Shown here: positions 17,214-27,602 of the stretch, piece after piece | Numbering within the stretch: the first letter of the stretch is position 1 | How the letters are laid out: each line of letters starts with the position of its first letter | The notes under the pieces: generated by a model | The model's input: the letters and a program-made list of their open reading frames with translations, nothing else | Database searches by the model: none | What the model was told of the DNA's origin: nothing | Program-made: the position numbers and the translations under genes | Source of the DNA: Pannonibacter phragmitetus_B | GTDB lineage: Bacteria > Pseudomonadota > Alphaproteobacteria > Rhizobiales > Stappiaceae | Direction: 5' to 3' | DNA length: 64,000 nt | Assembly (NCBI RefSeq): GCF_050510895.1 | Contig: NZ_JBNINT010000001.1 | Span: forward strand, 2,852,001 to 2,916,000

Positions 17214-18437
17214 TCAACGCTTTAGCCAGGCGGCAAGACGCCTCATCCCCTCTTCGACATGATCGGCCCGGCGGGCAAAGCACAATCGCAGGAAGCCCTG
17301 GCCAGTGACACCGAAGGCCGAAGCAGGCGCCAGCCCCACCCGTGCCTGAAGCGCCAGATCCATTGCCAGCTGACGTGCATCCGTGTGCCCCTCGATGCCA
17401 AAGAACATGTAGAATGAGCCATCCGGCACGGTGAAACGCACCCCGTCCATGGCCGCCAGTGCATCGCAGACGATCTTGCGGCCCGCCAGTGCCCGCGCTT
17501 TCTGCTCCTCCAGAAAAGCATCCCCTTGCGGGGAAAGCGCCGCGATCGCCCCGCGCTGCATGAAGGCAGCCACGCCGGACGTGGAATATTGCACCATGTT
17601 TTCGATGACCTGACCCAGCGCCTTGGGCGCAGACATCCAGCCAATACGCCAACCGGTCATGGCCCAGTTCTTGGAAAAGGTATTCACCTGGATCACCCGG
17701 TCATCCTCTTCCGCAATCTCGTGGAAAGAAGGCGCGTGATTGCCGGCCCCGTAGTAGAAACGGCCATAAACCTCGTCGGCGATGATCCAGATGCCGTGGC
17801 GGCGGGAAATATCGAGAATCTGTTTCAGATCCTCGCGGCTCGCCACCCAGCCAGTCGGGTTTGCCGGCGTGTTGATGAAGATGGCACGGGTGCGAGGGGT
17901 AATGGCCGCTTCGAGACGCGCCACATCCAGTGACCAGCCGCCCTGCGTGAAATCGAGGGGCACAGAAACCGGCACCCCGCCCATCAGTCCGACAGAGGCG
18001 GCAATATTCGGCCAGGCGGGCACAGGGACCAGCACTTCATCCCCCTGCCCCGCGATCATCTGCACCGCAATCTGGATTGCCTGCATCCCGGACCCGGTGA
18101 CGAAGAAGCGCTCCGGATCAAAGGAGTGTCCGAAGACGCGGCCGTGATAATCTGCAAGCGCCTTGCGCAACTCCGGCAGGCCGCGCTGATAGGTGTAGAA
18201 GGTCTCGCCCGCCTTCATTGCCGCATCCGCGGCTTCGCAGATGAAGGCCGGCGTCGGCAGATCGCCCTCGCCCACCCAGAGCGGGATCACATCCGGCAGT
18301 TCGCGCGCCACGTTGACGACTTCGACGATGCCGCTTTCCGGCGCATTGCGGGCAGGCGTCCGGAGGGCATCAAGGATACGGTCGTTGGATGTGTGCAAGG
18401 TCACGTCAGGCTCCGCCGGAAGGATGTGTCTGGTCAT
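17214..18437 (-). CDS. class I/II PLP aminotransferase
   Basis: A 407-residue fold-type I aminotransferase. Motifs include 'NTPANPTG', 'IADEVYGRFYY' and the PLP lysine region 'NTFSKNWAMTGWRIGWM'. It resembles aspartate/alanine-type aminotransferases that take amino acids and 2-oxoacids, but the substrate cannot be fixed from sequence. ATG 18437 follows AAGG; an upstream in-frame extension to 18494 looks non-coding. It stands between fixL and mscL on the same strand. Confidence 0.85.
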   Translation of the reverse strand: MTRHILPAEPDVTLHTSNDRILDALRTPARNAPESGIVEVVNVARELPDVIPLWVGEGDLPTPAFICEAADAAMKAGETFYTYQRGLPELRKALADYHGRVFGHSFDPERFFVTGSGMQAIQIAVQMIAGQGDEVLVPVPAWPNIAASVGLMGGVPVSVPLDFTQGGWSLDVARLEAAITPRTRAIFINTPANPTGWVASREDLKQILDISRRHGIWIIADEVYGRFYYGAGNHAPSFHEIAEEDDRVIQVNTFSKNWAMTGWRIGWMSAPKALGQVIENMVQYSTSGVAAFMQRGAIAALSPQGDAFLEEQKARALAGRKIVCDALAAMDGVRFTVPDGSFYMFFGIEGHTDARQLAMDLALQARVGLAPASAFGVTGQGFLRLCFARRADHVEEGMRRLAAWLKR

Positions 18438-18509
18438 CGACCTTACAAATCCTCTCCGGCAAAAGCACATGAATCTGCGTGAAGCTGACTTCACCCAAAG
18501 CGATGATTG

Positions 18510-18532
18510 CCGCCGGATATAAGCTCCGGCGG
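18510..18532. terminator. hairpin after mscL
   Basis: CCGCCGGA and TCCGGCGG form an 8-bp stem with a 7-base loop, 22 bases after the mscL stop on the minus strand. There is no clear T tract. Confidence 0.4.
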
Positions 18533-18554
18533 TATCACTCCATCTAATCGGGCT

Positions 18555-18980
18555 TCACTTCTTCAGAAGATCACGGATCTCTTCCAGCAGCAGTTCCTGG
18601 CGCGGCGGCTTGGCCGGTTCGGCAGGCTTGGCCTTCTCCTCGCGCCGCAGCCGGTTGACGCCCTTCACCACGATGAAGAGGGCAAAGGCCACGATGACGA
18701 ACTTCACCACCGCATTGATGAAAAGACCGAGATTCCACGTCACGGCGCCGGCAGTCTTGGCCGCGTCCACCGTCGCATAGGGGCCTTCCGGCGTGCCCTG
18801 CTTCAGCACGAGAAACAGCTCGGAAAAGTCGACATTGCCAAGGATCAGACCGATCGGCGGCATGATGATATCATCCACCATCGAGGAAACGATGGCGCTG
18901 AAAGCAGCGCCGATGACAATGCCGATGGCCATGTCCAGCATGTTGCCCTTGACGGCAAATTCCTTGAATTCCTTGAGCAT
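18555..18980 (-). CDS. mscL: large-conductance mechanosensitive channel MscL
   Basis: A 141-residue channel that opens under membrane tension to release solutes during hypo-osmotic shock. The N-terminal helix and first membrane segment 'MLDMAIGIVIGAAFSAIVSS' are diagnostic, followed by 'DDIIMPPIG', a periplasmic loop and a second helix (LFINAVVKFVIVAFALFIVV). The basic/acidic C-terminal helix ends 'LLLEEIRDLLKK'. ATG 18980 is preceded by GGGGGCGG; a longer frame to 19034 is not needed. Confidence 0.95.
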   Translation of the reverse strand: MLKEFKEFAVKGNMLDMAIGIVIGAAFSAIVSSMVDDIIMPPIGLILGNVDFSELFLVLKQGTPEGPYATVDAAKTAGAVTWNLGLFINAVVKFVIVAFALFIVVKGVNRLRREEKAKPAEPAKPPRQELLLEEIRDLLKK

Positions 18981-19224
18981 TTCCGCCCCCTCGATCGTGT
19001 ACCCATGGTGCGGGCCGTTCGCCCGGCCTGACAAACAGTGTTAACATATTCCATCCGCAAGGGAAGGTTCGGACCGGCACTCCCCACCGCAAGACGAATG
19101 GACAAGCCCGCGCTCCTATGCTCGGATCAACATGGGAGGACGGAGACGCACGGGAAAATCCAGCGCTTCCGGCCAGAAGCAACAAGCGCTCCGGTTCAAC
19201 CGGACAAGGGCGGACAGGGTTGGG

Positions 19225-22200
19225 ATGCTGGACGGCTGGATCGTCACCTTAAGCGCACTGGGCTATATCCTGCTGCTCTTTGCCATTGCCAGTTTTGGAG
19301 ACCGGCGCTCACGCCTGCCGCTGGCGGTGAAGAGCCGTCCCTTCATCTATGCGCTGTCCCTTTCGGTCTACTGCACATCCTGGACCTTCTATGGCTCGGT
19401 CGGAGGGGCAACGCGGGACGGGCTGGAGTTCCTGGCCATCTACACAGGTCCAATCCTGCTCTTTGCCTTCGGTTTTCCGCTGCTGCGGCGGATCATCCGG
19501 GTCGCCAAGACGGAGCGGATCACCTCGATCGCCGACTTCATGGCTGCCCGCTATGGCAAGAGCCAGACAGTTGGGGCGACAGCGACGGTCATCGCCGTCA
19601 TCGGCATCATCCCCTACATCGCCCTGCAGCTGAAGGCGCTGTCTCTGTCGGTCACCACCATGATCGGCCCATTCGGCCCGCCAGACGGCGTGTCACTGCT
19701 CACATCCTTCGGCGACATTACCCTGCTGATCGCCGTCGGCATGGCCGTTTTCGCCTGGCTGTTCGGCACCCGTCACATTGATGCAACCGAGCATCAGGAG
19801 GGGCTGATGCTGGCGATTGCGCTGGAGGCGGTGGTCAAGCTCTTCACCTTCCTGGCGGTGGGCTTCTGGGTCACTTATGCCCTCTACGATGGACCACTGG
19901 ATCTCGTCGCCGCGATTGCCACAAGCCCCAAGATTGCCAGCGTCTTTTCCCAGCCCTTCCAGCCAGCGGAATGGATCGCCATCACGTGCCTGTCGCTGAT
20001 CGCTTCCTTGCTGCTGCCGCGCCAGTTCCATGTGGTGGTCACCGAGAACAACTCAGAAGCGGAACTGCGCCTCGCCACCTGGATGTTCCCGCTCTACCTC
20101 ATCGCCATCAACCTCTTTGTGGTGCCGATTGCCGCAGCTGGCATGCTGACACTGGATCCTGGAATCAACCCGGATTCCTACGTTCTCGCCTTGCCGATGG
20201 CCTCCGGACAGGGGTTTCTCGCACTCCTCGCCTTCATCGGCGGGCTTTCGGCGGCAACGGCAATGATCATCGTCGCCACGGTGGCGCTGGCGATCATGAT
20301 TTCCAACGACATTGTAGTTCCGCTCATTCTACGCCAGCGCGGCAGCGACGATATCGCCTCGACGCGAGGCAAGGACCTCAGCCGCATGCTGCTGCGCGTG
20401 CGCCGTGCGTCCATCTTCGCCATCCTGCTCCTCGCCTATGCCTATTACAGGGCGGCCGGTGATACGGCGGCTCTCTCCTCGATCGGTCTTCTCTCCTTTG
20501 CCGCGATTGCCCAGTTTGCTCCGGCCTTCTTTGGTGGGCTTTTCTGGCGCAAGGCAACGGCGCGTGGCGCGATTGCCGGCATGGTGGCGGGTTTTGCCCT
20601 CTGGCTCTACACCTTGATGCTGCCGACCTTTGTCCAGTCCGGGCTTATTGCGGAAGCGATCCTCTTCGACGGGCCATTCGGCATCGAATGGCTGCGGCCT
20701 CAATCCCTGTTCTACAGTCCTGCCGACCCATTCCTGCACGGGGTTGCCTTCAGTCTTCTGGCCAATCTCACCTGTTTCATTCTCTTTTCCCTGACCCGGG
20801 CGCCCGAGCCGTCCGAACGGCTGCAGGCCAATCTTTTCGTGCCGCCGGAGCTGGCCTCAACGCCGTCCTTCCGCCTCTGGCGAACCCATGTGACGGTTGG
20901 CGATCTGAAGGCCACCGTCGCCCGCTATCTGGGTGTGGAGCGCTCCGAACGCTCATTCGCCCGCTACGCCCGCGAGCGGGGGCTGACACTGGATCTCAAC
21001 GCCCCTGCGGACGCACAGGTGCTGCGCTATTCGGAACAGCTTCTGGCCTCGGCCATCGGCGCGGCCTCCGCACGGCTGGTCCTGTCGCTTTTGCTCAAAC
21101 GGCGCGACGCCACCATCAAAGGCGCCATGAAGCTTCTGGACGATGCTTCCGAAGCCATCCAGTACAACCGCGACCTTCTGCAGACGGCACTCGACCAGGT
21201 GCGCCAGGGCATCGCCGTGTTCGATCGTGACCTGCGGCTGATCTGCTGGAACCGTCAGTTCCGCGATCTGCTTGGCCTTCCCCTGAGTACGGCCAGGTGG
21301 GCACGCCGCTTGACACCATCATCCGCTTCAACGCGGAGCGGGGGAGTTGAGAGGCAGTTCGGCTGATGCCATTGTGGCCGACAGGATCGACAAGCTGGTC
21401 ATCCGCCAGGAGACCTTCCAGGAGCGCCTGTCGATCACCGGCACCATTCTGGAGGTGCGCATCAGCCCCATGCCGGATGGCGGCATCGTCACCACCTTCA
21501 CAGACATCACCGAGCGTGTCCTGAGCGAAGAGGCACTGTCCAGATCCCACGAAACGCTGGAGCGCCGGGTGCGCGAGCGCACCGAAGAGCTGACCCGGGT
21601 CAACCAGCAGCTGGTACAGGCGACCCACGCAGCCGAAGAGGCCAATATCGGCAAGACCCGGTTTCTGGCCGCCGCCGGCCATGACATCCTGCAGCCGCTG
21701 AATGCCGCCCGTCTTTACGCCTCCGTGCTGGTGGACAGGTTCCGCGAGGGGGAGGCAGGGGATCTCGTGCGCAACGTCGAAGCTTCGCTCGAATCCGTCG
21801 AGGACATCATTGGCGCCATTCTGGATATATCCCGCCTCGACACAGGGGCACTCAAACCGGAGTACAGCACCTTCCGCCTGGACGAGATTCTCCGTGCATT
21901 GCAGCTGGAGTTCGAGCCGGTTGCGCACGAAAGGAACCTCCGGCTAAATTTCATAGCCACATCGCTCACCGTCCGCTCTGACCGTCGCCTGCTGCGCCGC
22001 CTGCTGCAGAACCTTGTGTCAAATGCCCTGAAATACACCCTGACAGGCCGCGTTCTTGTGGGCTGCCGCCGCCATGGCTCACGCGTCGTCATTGAGGTCC
22101 ATGACACCGGCATCGGCATTCCGGCCTCCAAGCAGAAAGCCATTTTCATGGAGTTTCACCGGCTCGACGATGGTATCCGCACTGCCAAGGGGCTTGGACT

Positions 22201-22750
22201 GGGCCTGTGCATCGTGGAGCGCATCAGCCGCGTGCTGGATCATCCCGTCACGCTGCGCTCGAAGATGGGCAAGGGCTCCTGCTTTGCAGTGGAAGTTCCC
22301 TCTGCAGCCCCCGTTCCCGTTCTGCCAAGCCCTGGAGAACCGGTTGCCGTAACCACCAGCCAGCTGGATGGCATGCTGGTGCTGACCATCGACAATGAGC
22401 CCAACATTCTGGATGGCATGCGGCGCCTCCTGGAAAGCTGGGGCTGCGAGGTCCTGACGGCCAGCAACGACGTGGAGGCTGCCCAGCACGTGACGCAGCT
22501 GGGCCGGATGCCCGACATCATGCTGGTCGACTATCATCTGGATCAGGGGAACGGCATCGAATGTGCCGTGCGGCTGCGCTGGAAATTCGGCCGCAGCATC
22601 CCTGCGCTGCTCGTCACTGCCGACCGCAGCCGCGCCGTGCGGACGGAAGCGGCGGAACGGGACATCGGATTGCTGAACAAGCCGGTCCGTCCGGCGGCGC
22701 TCCGGGCGCAGCTGGCACGGGCCCGGGCAGAAATGCTGGTTACTGAGTGA
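19225..22750 (+). CDS. CrbS/MxtR-like SLC5-STAC hybrid histidine kinase, two frameshifts
   Basis: Order of domains: sodium/solute symporter-like SLC5 unit with about 13 helices (residues 1-520), STAC linker (about 550-630), PAS (about 650-765), coiled coil, HisKA with phospho-His near 819 (AAAGHDILQPLNAARLY), HATPase (NLVSNALKYT, DTGIGIP, GLGLGLCIVERI) and a C-terminal receiver with Asp near 1100 (MLVDYHLDQG). This is the layout of CrbS, which controls acetate use with CrbR. Two bases are missing close together: a C at 21280-21283 and a G at 21340-21344. Restoring both gives 'LLGLPPEYGQVGTPLD' and 'ERGELRGSSA', and 1175 aa. ATG 19225 (MLDGWIVTL) fits family starts; ATG 19132 is an alternative. 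Confidence 0.88.
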
Positions 22751-25214
22751 AGACTTTCCTCGAACCGGCTCGGTTTGTGCCATAGTCTGCGCGTGGCACG
22801 AGTGCTTCCGGATAGTGATCCATAGGACGGCCGAAATAAAAGCCCTGCAAGCTGCTGCAACCCATGAGACGCAGCTGATTGGCCTGGTCTTCGGTCTCGA
22901 CGCCTTCTGCTGTCACTTCCATCTTCAGGCTGCGCGCCAGGATGATGACCGCAGAGATGATGGCCATGCTTTCTCCGCCGTCACCCAGCTCGCTGACGAA
23001 CGACTTGTCGATCTTGATCTTGTCGAAGTGGTAGTGGCGCAGGTAACTCAATGACGAGTAGCCTGTACCGAAGTCGTCCAAAGCGATACGTACACCCAGC
23101 GCCTTCAGCTGTCCGAGGATCGCCGCAGTTGAACCGGCGTCCTGGATCAACACGGATTCGGTGATTTCCAGGATCAGCCGCTTCGCCGGCAGCCCCGACT
23201 CCTCCAGAGCCCACTTTACCGCATCAACAAGGCCCGCTGCCGCAAACTGCAACGGCGATAGATTGACCGCGACGGATATTTCATGCCGGCTACTGGCCGC
23301 CTGCCTGCATGCCTCGCGCAGCACCCATTCCCCGATCGGAACAATCAGCCCTGCCTCCTCGGCAATAGGCACGAAATCAGCCGGGGAAACGGGGCCGATG
23401 AAGGGATCAGTCCAGCGCAACAGTGCCTCACAGGACTGGATGTGTCCGGTCTGCGCCGAGACGATCGGCTGAAAAGCCAGTGTGAGGCCGTCTTTCTCGA
23501 TAGCCCTGCGGAGCGCGTCTTCCATCTCACGCCGCTCACGCTGCTCCCTGTCCATCTCGGCTTCGAAATACAGCGCCTGCCCCCGCCCGCTGCGCTTGGC
23601 CTTGTAGAGGGCAATATCCGCACAACGCATCAGGTCATCAATGGTGTCCGCCTGACGCGGTGCGCAGGCGATGCCGATCGTTGCACCCACGGTATAGCTG
23701 CCGCTGTCGGTCAGCAGCGGTGCATTCAGACAATTGATCAGTTCGTTCGCCAAGGCTTCGGTGTTCTGGCGGCTTTGCCCCACGTGCAGAATGGCAAACT
23801 CGTCACCGCCGATGCGGGCAAGATCCGCTCTTCCGGCGCAGACTCCGCTGAACCGCTGCGCCACCATGTTGAGGATCTCGTCCCCCACCGGATGGCCGCG
23901 CATATCATTGATGGCCTTGAAGTTGTCGAGGTCCACCATCAGCAGGCTGATATTGCTCCCATCGGCCAATGCGTTTTCCAGGCACTCTCCCGCACGCCCC
24001 AGCAACCAGTTGCGATTGCCCACTCCGGTCAGGGCATCGTGCTCGGCGAGATACTTGACCAGATCATGCGCACGGCGGGCATCGGTGATGTCAGACCCAA
24101 CACCGCAATAGCCGGTAAACTTGCAGGCACGGTCGAAATAGGGGCGGCCGGTGAGAGACCACCAGCGGCGCTCGCCTTTAACGATGGTCAGTACGGGCAT
24201 GTCGCGGAAGGGCTGACAGGCTGACATGACCTCCCGCACCGCGTCCCAGCCATCTCCCTGCTCGACCTTCGACTGCAGGGCATCGATCAGAGGACGCCCC
24301 TGAAGGTCTTCGGGCGGACGCCCGCAAACTTCACAAAACCGGGCAGAGGTCCGTTTCAGATTGCCTTTACTGTCGGTCTCCCACAGCCAATCGCTGGCAC
24401 TTTCCTCAAACTCATTGAGCAGCAGACCAATCACCTGCCCCCGGTGTTCCAGTTCCTGCTCAGTCATCACACGGGCCACGAACAGCCGGGAAACGGCAAG
24501 AACGCAAATCACGACCATGAAGGAATAGGCCGAGAGCAGGCTGGAGAGCTCTAACATCGGCCCCTTGCCGATCTGCATGATCAGCAAAGTCGATCCGCAC
24601 CAGATCGTGGTAACCCAGGCGAGCCCAGCCAAAGGCACCGTCGCCAGCACAAAGCCGCCTGCGCAAATCAATCCTGTAATCAGGCACGCGACGAGGATGA
24701 GCGAGTCTTGCGAGCCGTAGTAAAAGGTCATGAACAGCGCAAGGCACCACAAGATACCAAGTACGCCAGCCTGCACGGTCGCGGACACAATGCCTCTGGA
24801 GGACGCTGTCGTAAATGCCCGCTTCCGGCTCTTCTGCCAGACAGCCACGCCGCGGCCAATGACATACATAATTGCAACGGACCAGGCGAGCAGCATGGAG
24901 TGAGGCGCCACGCCGAAGTTCAGATTTACGATGATGAGGGCACTGAACACGTTCCACGCCGTGATATACGGCATGAAACGAACAATCGAAGTGATCTGCT
25001 GCGCTCGTATCCGGCCACTCAGTTCATCCCGGCCCCGCAGCCCCCGGAACATGAAGCGCACGGCTTCGGCCAGATGACGAAGTGGGTTCCTCAAAAAGTC
25101 GGCACTGCTGAATTCCCCATTCATGCACACGTCTTCCCCTGCAGCGGTGCTTCCGGGATCACCCGACTTTGCTGCTCCAAATGCGACCTGCTTCTCGGCC
25201 TTCGTTTGGCTCAT
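22740..25214 (-). CDS. membrane GGDEF-EAL c-di-GMP enzyme with PAS
   Basis: An 824-residue protein: charged N-terminus, about six membrane helices (residues 75-245), PAS (about 270-385), GGDEF cyclase (ARIGGDEFAIL) and EAL phosphodiesterase (CEALLRW, DDFGTGYSSL, KIDKSFV). Both active sites look intact, so it could make or degrade c-di-GMP. The inhibitory R-x-x-D site expected just before GGDEF appears absent (AGRADLA there). Its 3' end overlaps the convergent kinase gene by 11 bases. ATG 25214 lacks a strong ribosome site; ATG 25124, with GGGGAAG upstream, is an alternative. Confidence 0.9.
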   Translation of the reverse strand: MSQTKAEKQVAFGAAKSGDPGSTAAGEDVCMNGEFSSADFLRNPLRHLAEAVRFMFRGLRGRDELSGRIRAQQITSIVRFMPYITAWNVFSALIIVNLNFGVAPHSMLLAWSVAIMYVIGRGVAVWQKSRKRAFTTASSRGIVSATVQAGVLGILWCLALFMTFYYGSQDSLILVACLITGLICAGGFVLATVPLAGLAWVTTIWCGSTLLIMQIGKGPMLELSSLLSAYSFMVVICVLAVSRLFVARVMTEQELEHRGQVIGLLLNEFEESASDWLWETDSKGNLKRTSARFCEVCGRPPEDLQGRPLIDALQSKVEQGDGWDAVREVMSACQPFRDMPVLTIVKGERRWWSLTGRPYFDRACKFTGYCGVGSDITDARRAHDLVKYLAEHDALTGVGNRNWLLGRAGECLENALADGSNISLLMVDLDNFKAINDMRGHPVGDEILNMVAQRFSGVCAGRADLARIGGDEFAILHVGQSRQNTEALANELINCLNAPLLTDSGSYTVGATIGIACAPRQADTIDDLMRCADIALYKAKRSGRGQALYFEAEMDREQRERREMEDALRRAIEKDGLTLAFQPIVSAQTGHIQSCEALLRWTDPFIGPVSPADFVPIAEEAGLIVPIGEWVLREACRQAASSRHEISVAVNLSPLQFAAAGLVDAVKWALEESGLPAKRLILEITESVLIQDAGSTAAILGQLKALGVRIALDDFGTGYSSLSYLRHYHFDKIKIDKSFVSELGDGGESMAIISAVIILARSLKMEVTAEGVETEDQANQLRLMGCSSLQGFYFGRPMDHYPEALVPRADYGTNRAGSRKVFTQ

Positions 25215-25509
25215 CCACTAACCGGTCAATATTTGCGCACAGGACAAACGTGTCTCTGGGGTATGTAATCTCTCACAGCTCCGTAAAGAGTGGGTAAAAA
25301 TCACGATTTGAATTAATGAACGATACCAGTTGCGATTATGTCCGCGAGAAAAATGCCCGATCAATTTATTCAACTTGATAAAATACATCCCCCTCTTCTG
25401 CACGAGTTGCATTTCGCTGCAGGGCAAAAAAGGAAGACGTGGCCGCAAGAACTGCAGCAGGCTGTTCTTCAAAGCATGGCTGAAATGCCGGGTTGTGTGG
25501 CAGCTGACC

Positions 25510-26175
25510 TTAGCCCGCGTCAGATGCCTGCCAGCTTCCTGCCTCGATCTTGGAGGCTGCGATGACCGCTTGCGTTCGGCTTTCGACGCCCAGTTTCTGC
25601 AAGATGGCAGACACATGCGCCTTTACCGTCGCCTCGGAGACGGACAACTCATAGGCGATCTGCTTGTTCAGAAGACCTTCCGACAGCATCATGAGAACGC
25701 GAACCTGCTGGGGCGTCAGACTTGCCAGCCGGCGCGCTGCATCGGAATCCTTGTCAGCGATGGTGAGGTCGATTTCTGGCGGGGTCCAAAGCGAACCAGC
25801 CATCACCTGCTCAATCGCATTGCGGATGACTTCGATGCCATGAGACTTGGGAATGAAGCCCGATGCCCCAAAACCGATGGCCCGGCGGATGGCCTGAGGT
25901 TCTTCATTGGCTGAAACAATCACCACCGGAACCGAGGGGTGCTGCGCGCGCAGAAACATCAGGCCCGAGAAGCCGCGCATGCCAGGCATGGACAGGTCCA
26001 GCAGCACCAGATCCGCTCCGCCAGCATCCTCCAGGCGGGCGGTCACATCCTCAAGTGTACCGGCTTCATCGATGACCGATCCGGGATAGAGCAAATCAAG
26101 TGCCTGCCGCAGTGCGCCGCGAAACAAAGGATGATCATCCGCAATGATGAAATGGTAACCGTTGCTGTCTGCCAA
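25510..26175 (-). CDS. CrbR/ErdR-like LuxR-type response regulator
   Basis: A 221-residue receiver plus LuxR helix-turn-helix. The receiver starts 'YHFIIADDHPLFRGALRQAL', with D60 in 'LVLLDLSMPG'. The following G-F-S-G-L-M-F-L-R-A-Q and G-A-S-G-F-I-P-K-S segments are characteristic of the ErdR/CrbR subfamily, whose members pair with SLC5-type hybrid kinases and activate acetyl-CoA synthetase. The C-terminal HTH is 'LTPQQVRVLMMLSEG' to 'SEATVKAHVSAILQKLG'. The start is taken as TTG 26175, preceded by GGGGGA at six bases. A GTG at 26283 would add 36 residues without family support. Confidence 0.8.
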   Translation of the reverse strand: MADSNGYHFIIADDHPLFRGALRQALDLLYPGSVIDEAGTLEDVTARLEDAGGADLVLLDLSMPGMRGFSGLMFLRAQHPSVPVVIVSANEEPQAIRRAIGFGASGFIPKSHGIEVIRNAIEQVMAGSLWTPPEIDLTIADKDSDAARRLASLTPQQVRVLMMLSEGLLNKQIAYELSVSEATVKAHVSAILQKLGVESRTQAVIAASKIEAGSWQASDAG

Positions 26176-26562
26176 TGCTTTCCCCCGATGTTCCAAACCG
26201 GCTTTTTCTGCCGGAAGCAAAGCTGCCGCACGTCTCCCCCGCAGCATTTCATTTTCCGGCTGCGCGCATTGCGGTGCATTCACATGTGATCCGCACGACG
26301 CTTAAACGCCAGCCTGACCCGTCCATACAGCGGGACAGACCAAACCATCTTGGCCGGTAGCCTCCACCTTCACAGTGCACATCACCTTGCATCAGATCAA
26401 GCCTTGCCCGAAATCTCACGCAAGTGAGGCGGGAGAAACGGCGGCGCACCTTATGCAAGCACCCTCTCCGCCCCCTCCATGGCGCAACGTGGCTGAAGCC
26501 GATTGGCAGGCACGGTCTGACACCTTAGCCTTGCACCAGCCGCTGAAACCGGAGAGCCCTTG
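26176..26562. other. intergenic region between divergent regulator and hydrolase genes
   Basis: This 387-bp divergent region holds both promoters. TTGCATCAGATCAA at 26387-26400 has one perfect ATCAA half-site and eight of ten matches to a FixK box, but the other half is poor. I see no further coding frame, hairpin or repeat. Confidence 0.35.
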
Positions 26563-27552
26563 ATGCTGAACCTTCACCATTCCCTTTTCCTGCCCGAAGC
26601 GGTGAGCGAAGAGACACGTTCCTTCAACGAGGCTCTGGCCGCACGGCTGGCTGCCGAGCCGGACCAGTGGAGCTTCCCGCCGCAGGTGGTCCGCGAACGG
26701 CGGGAGCAAGGCATAGGCCCCTTTCCAGCCCCTGTCCGCAGCCCGCGTGCGCAGGATATCTGGATCGAGGGTCCTGCCCGTAACGGCGCGGCGGGCAAGC
26801 TTCGCCTGCGGCTTTTCCGGCCGCAGACAGGCCAGGCCGCAGGCGCCTTCCTGCATATTCACGGTGGAGGCTGGACGTTCGGCGGGGCGGCTCTGCAGGA
26901 TTTGCGTTTGGCCGAGATGGCTGACAGGACCGGACTTCTGGTTGCTTCCGTGGACTACCGGCTTGCTCCGGAACACCCCTACCCTGCCGCGCCGGATGAT
27001 TGCGAAGCTGCAGCCCTCTGGCTCATCGGGCCGGCCGCGCAGGAATTCGGGCTGTCACGGTTCTCCATCGGCGGGGACAGCGCTGGCGCCAATCTGGCCG
27101 CCGTCACCTTGCTGCGCCTGCGGGACAGGCACGGCCTGACCCCTTTCAGTGCCGCCGTTTTCATCGCCGGCTGCTTCGATCTGAGCCTGACACCGAGTGC
27201 CAGATCCTGGGGAACAGAGAAGCTGGTCTTGAATACACGCGATATCGAGATGTTTGTCCGCATGTATCTGCAGAACGGGGAAGACCCGAAGTCCGCCGAT
27301 ATTTCCCCTCTCACGGCAGACCTGAGCGGCATGCCTCCCGCTTACTTCGTGGTGGGCACCAGTGACCCGCTGCTCGACGATACGTTGTTTCAGGCATCTC
27401 GATGGATATCGGCCGGGAACTCCGCCACGCTGGACGTCTTTCCCGGTGGATGCCATGTTTTCCAGAGCTTTCCTCTCGAAATAGCGACCAATAGCAAATC
27501 TCTTATTGATAATTTCCTTAGCGTAATTATGAATAGATCTGTGATTACCTGA
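26563..27552 (+). CDS. HSL-family alpha/beta hydrolase (carboxylesterase)
   Basis: A 329-residue esterase of the hormone-sensitive lipase group. The oxyanion motif H-G-G-G-W lies near residue 99, the nucleophile G-D-S-A-G near 172, and the DPL/D...H acid and His near 275 and 305 (SDPLLDD and GGCHVFQSF). 'DYRLAPEHPYPA' is typical of the family. The physiological ester is unknown. The ATG at 26563 directly follows a TTG, and GGAGAG precedes both. Confidence 0.87.
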   Translation: MLNLHHSLFLPEAVSEETRSFNEALAARLAAEPDQWSFPPQVVRERREQGIGPFPAPVRSPRAQDIWIEGPARNGAAGKLRLRLFRPQTGQAAGAFLHIHGGGWTFGGAALQDLRLAEMADRTGLLVASVDYRLAPEHPYPAAPDDCEAAALWLIGPAAQEFGLSRFSIGGDSAGANLAAVTLLRLRDRHGLTPFSAAVFIAGCFDLSLTPSARSWGTEKLVLNTRDIEMFVRMYLQNGEDPKSADISPLTADLSGMPPAYFVVGTSDPLLDDTLFQASRWISAGNSATLDVFPGGCHVFQSFPLEIATNSKSLIDNFLSVIMNRSVIT

Positions 27553-27602
27553 AAGTAAGTTACATATTTTGCGGCCACAGCGATCACCAGGTCAAACAAA
27601 CG

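Noticed and set aside
26387..26400. A further FixK box (TTGCATCAGATCAA) before the esterase gene
   Set aside because: Only one half-site is good, it lies about 170 bases from the gene, and there is no link to microaerobic function.
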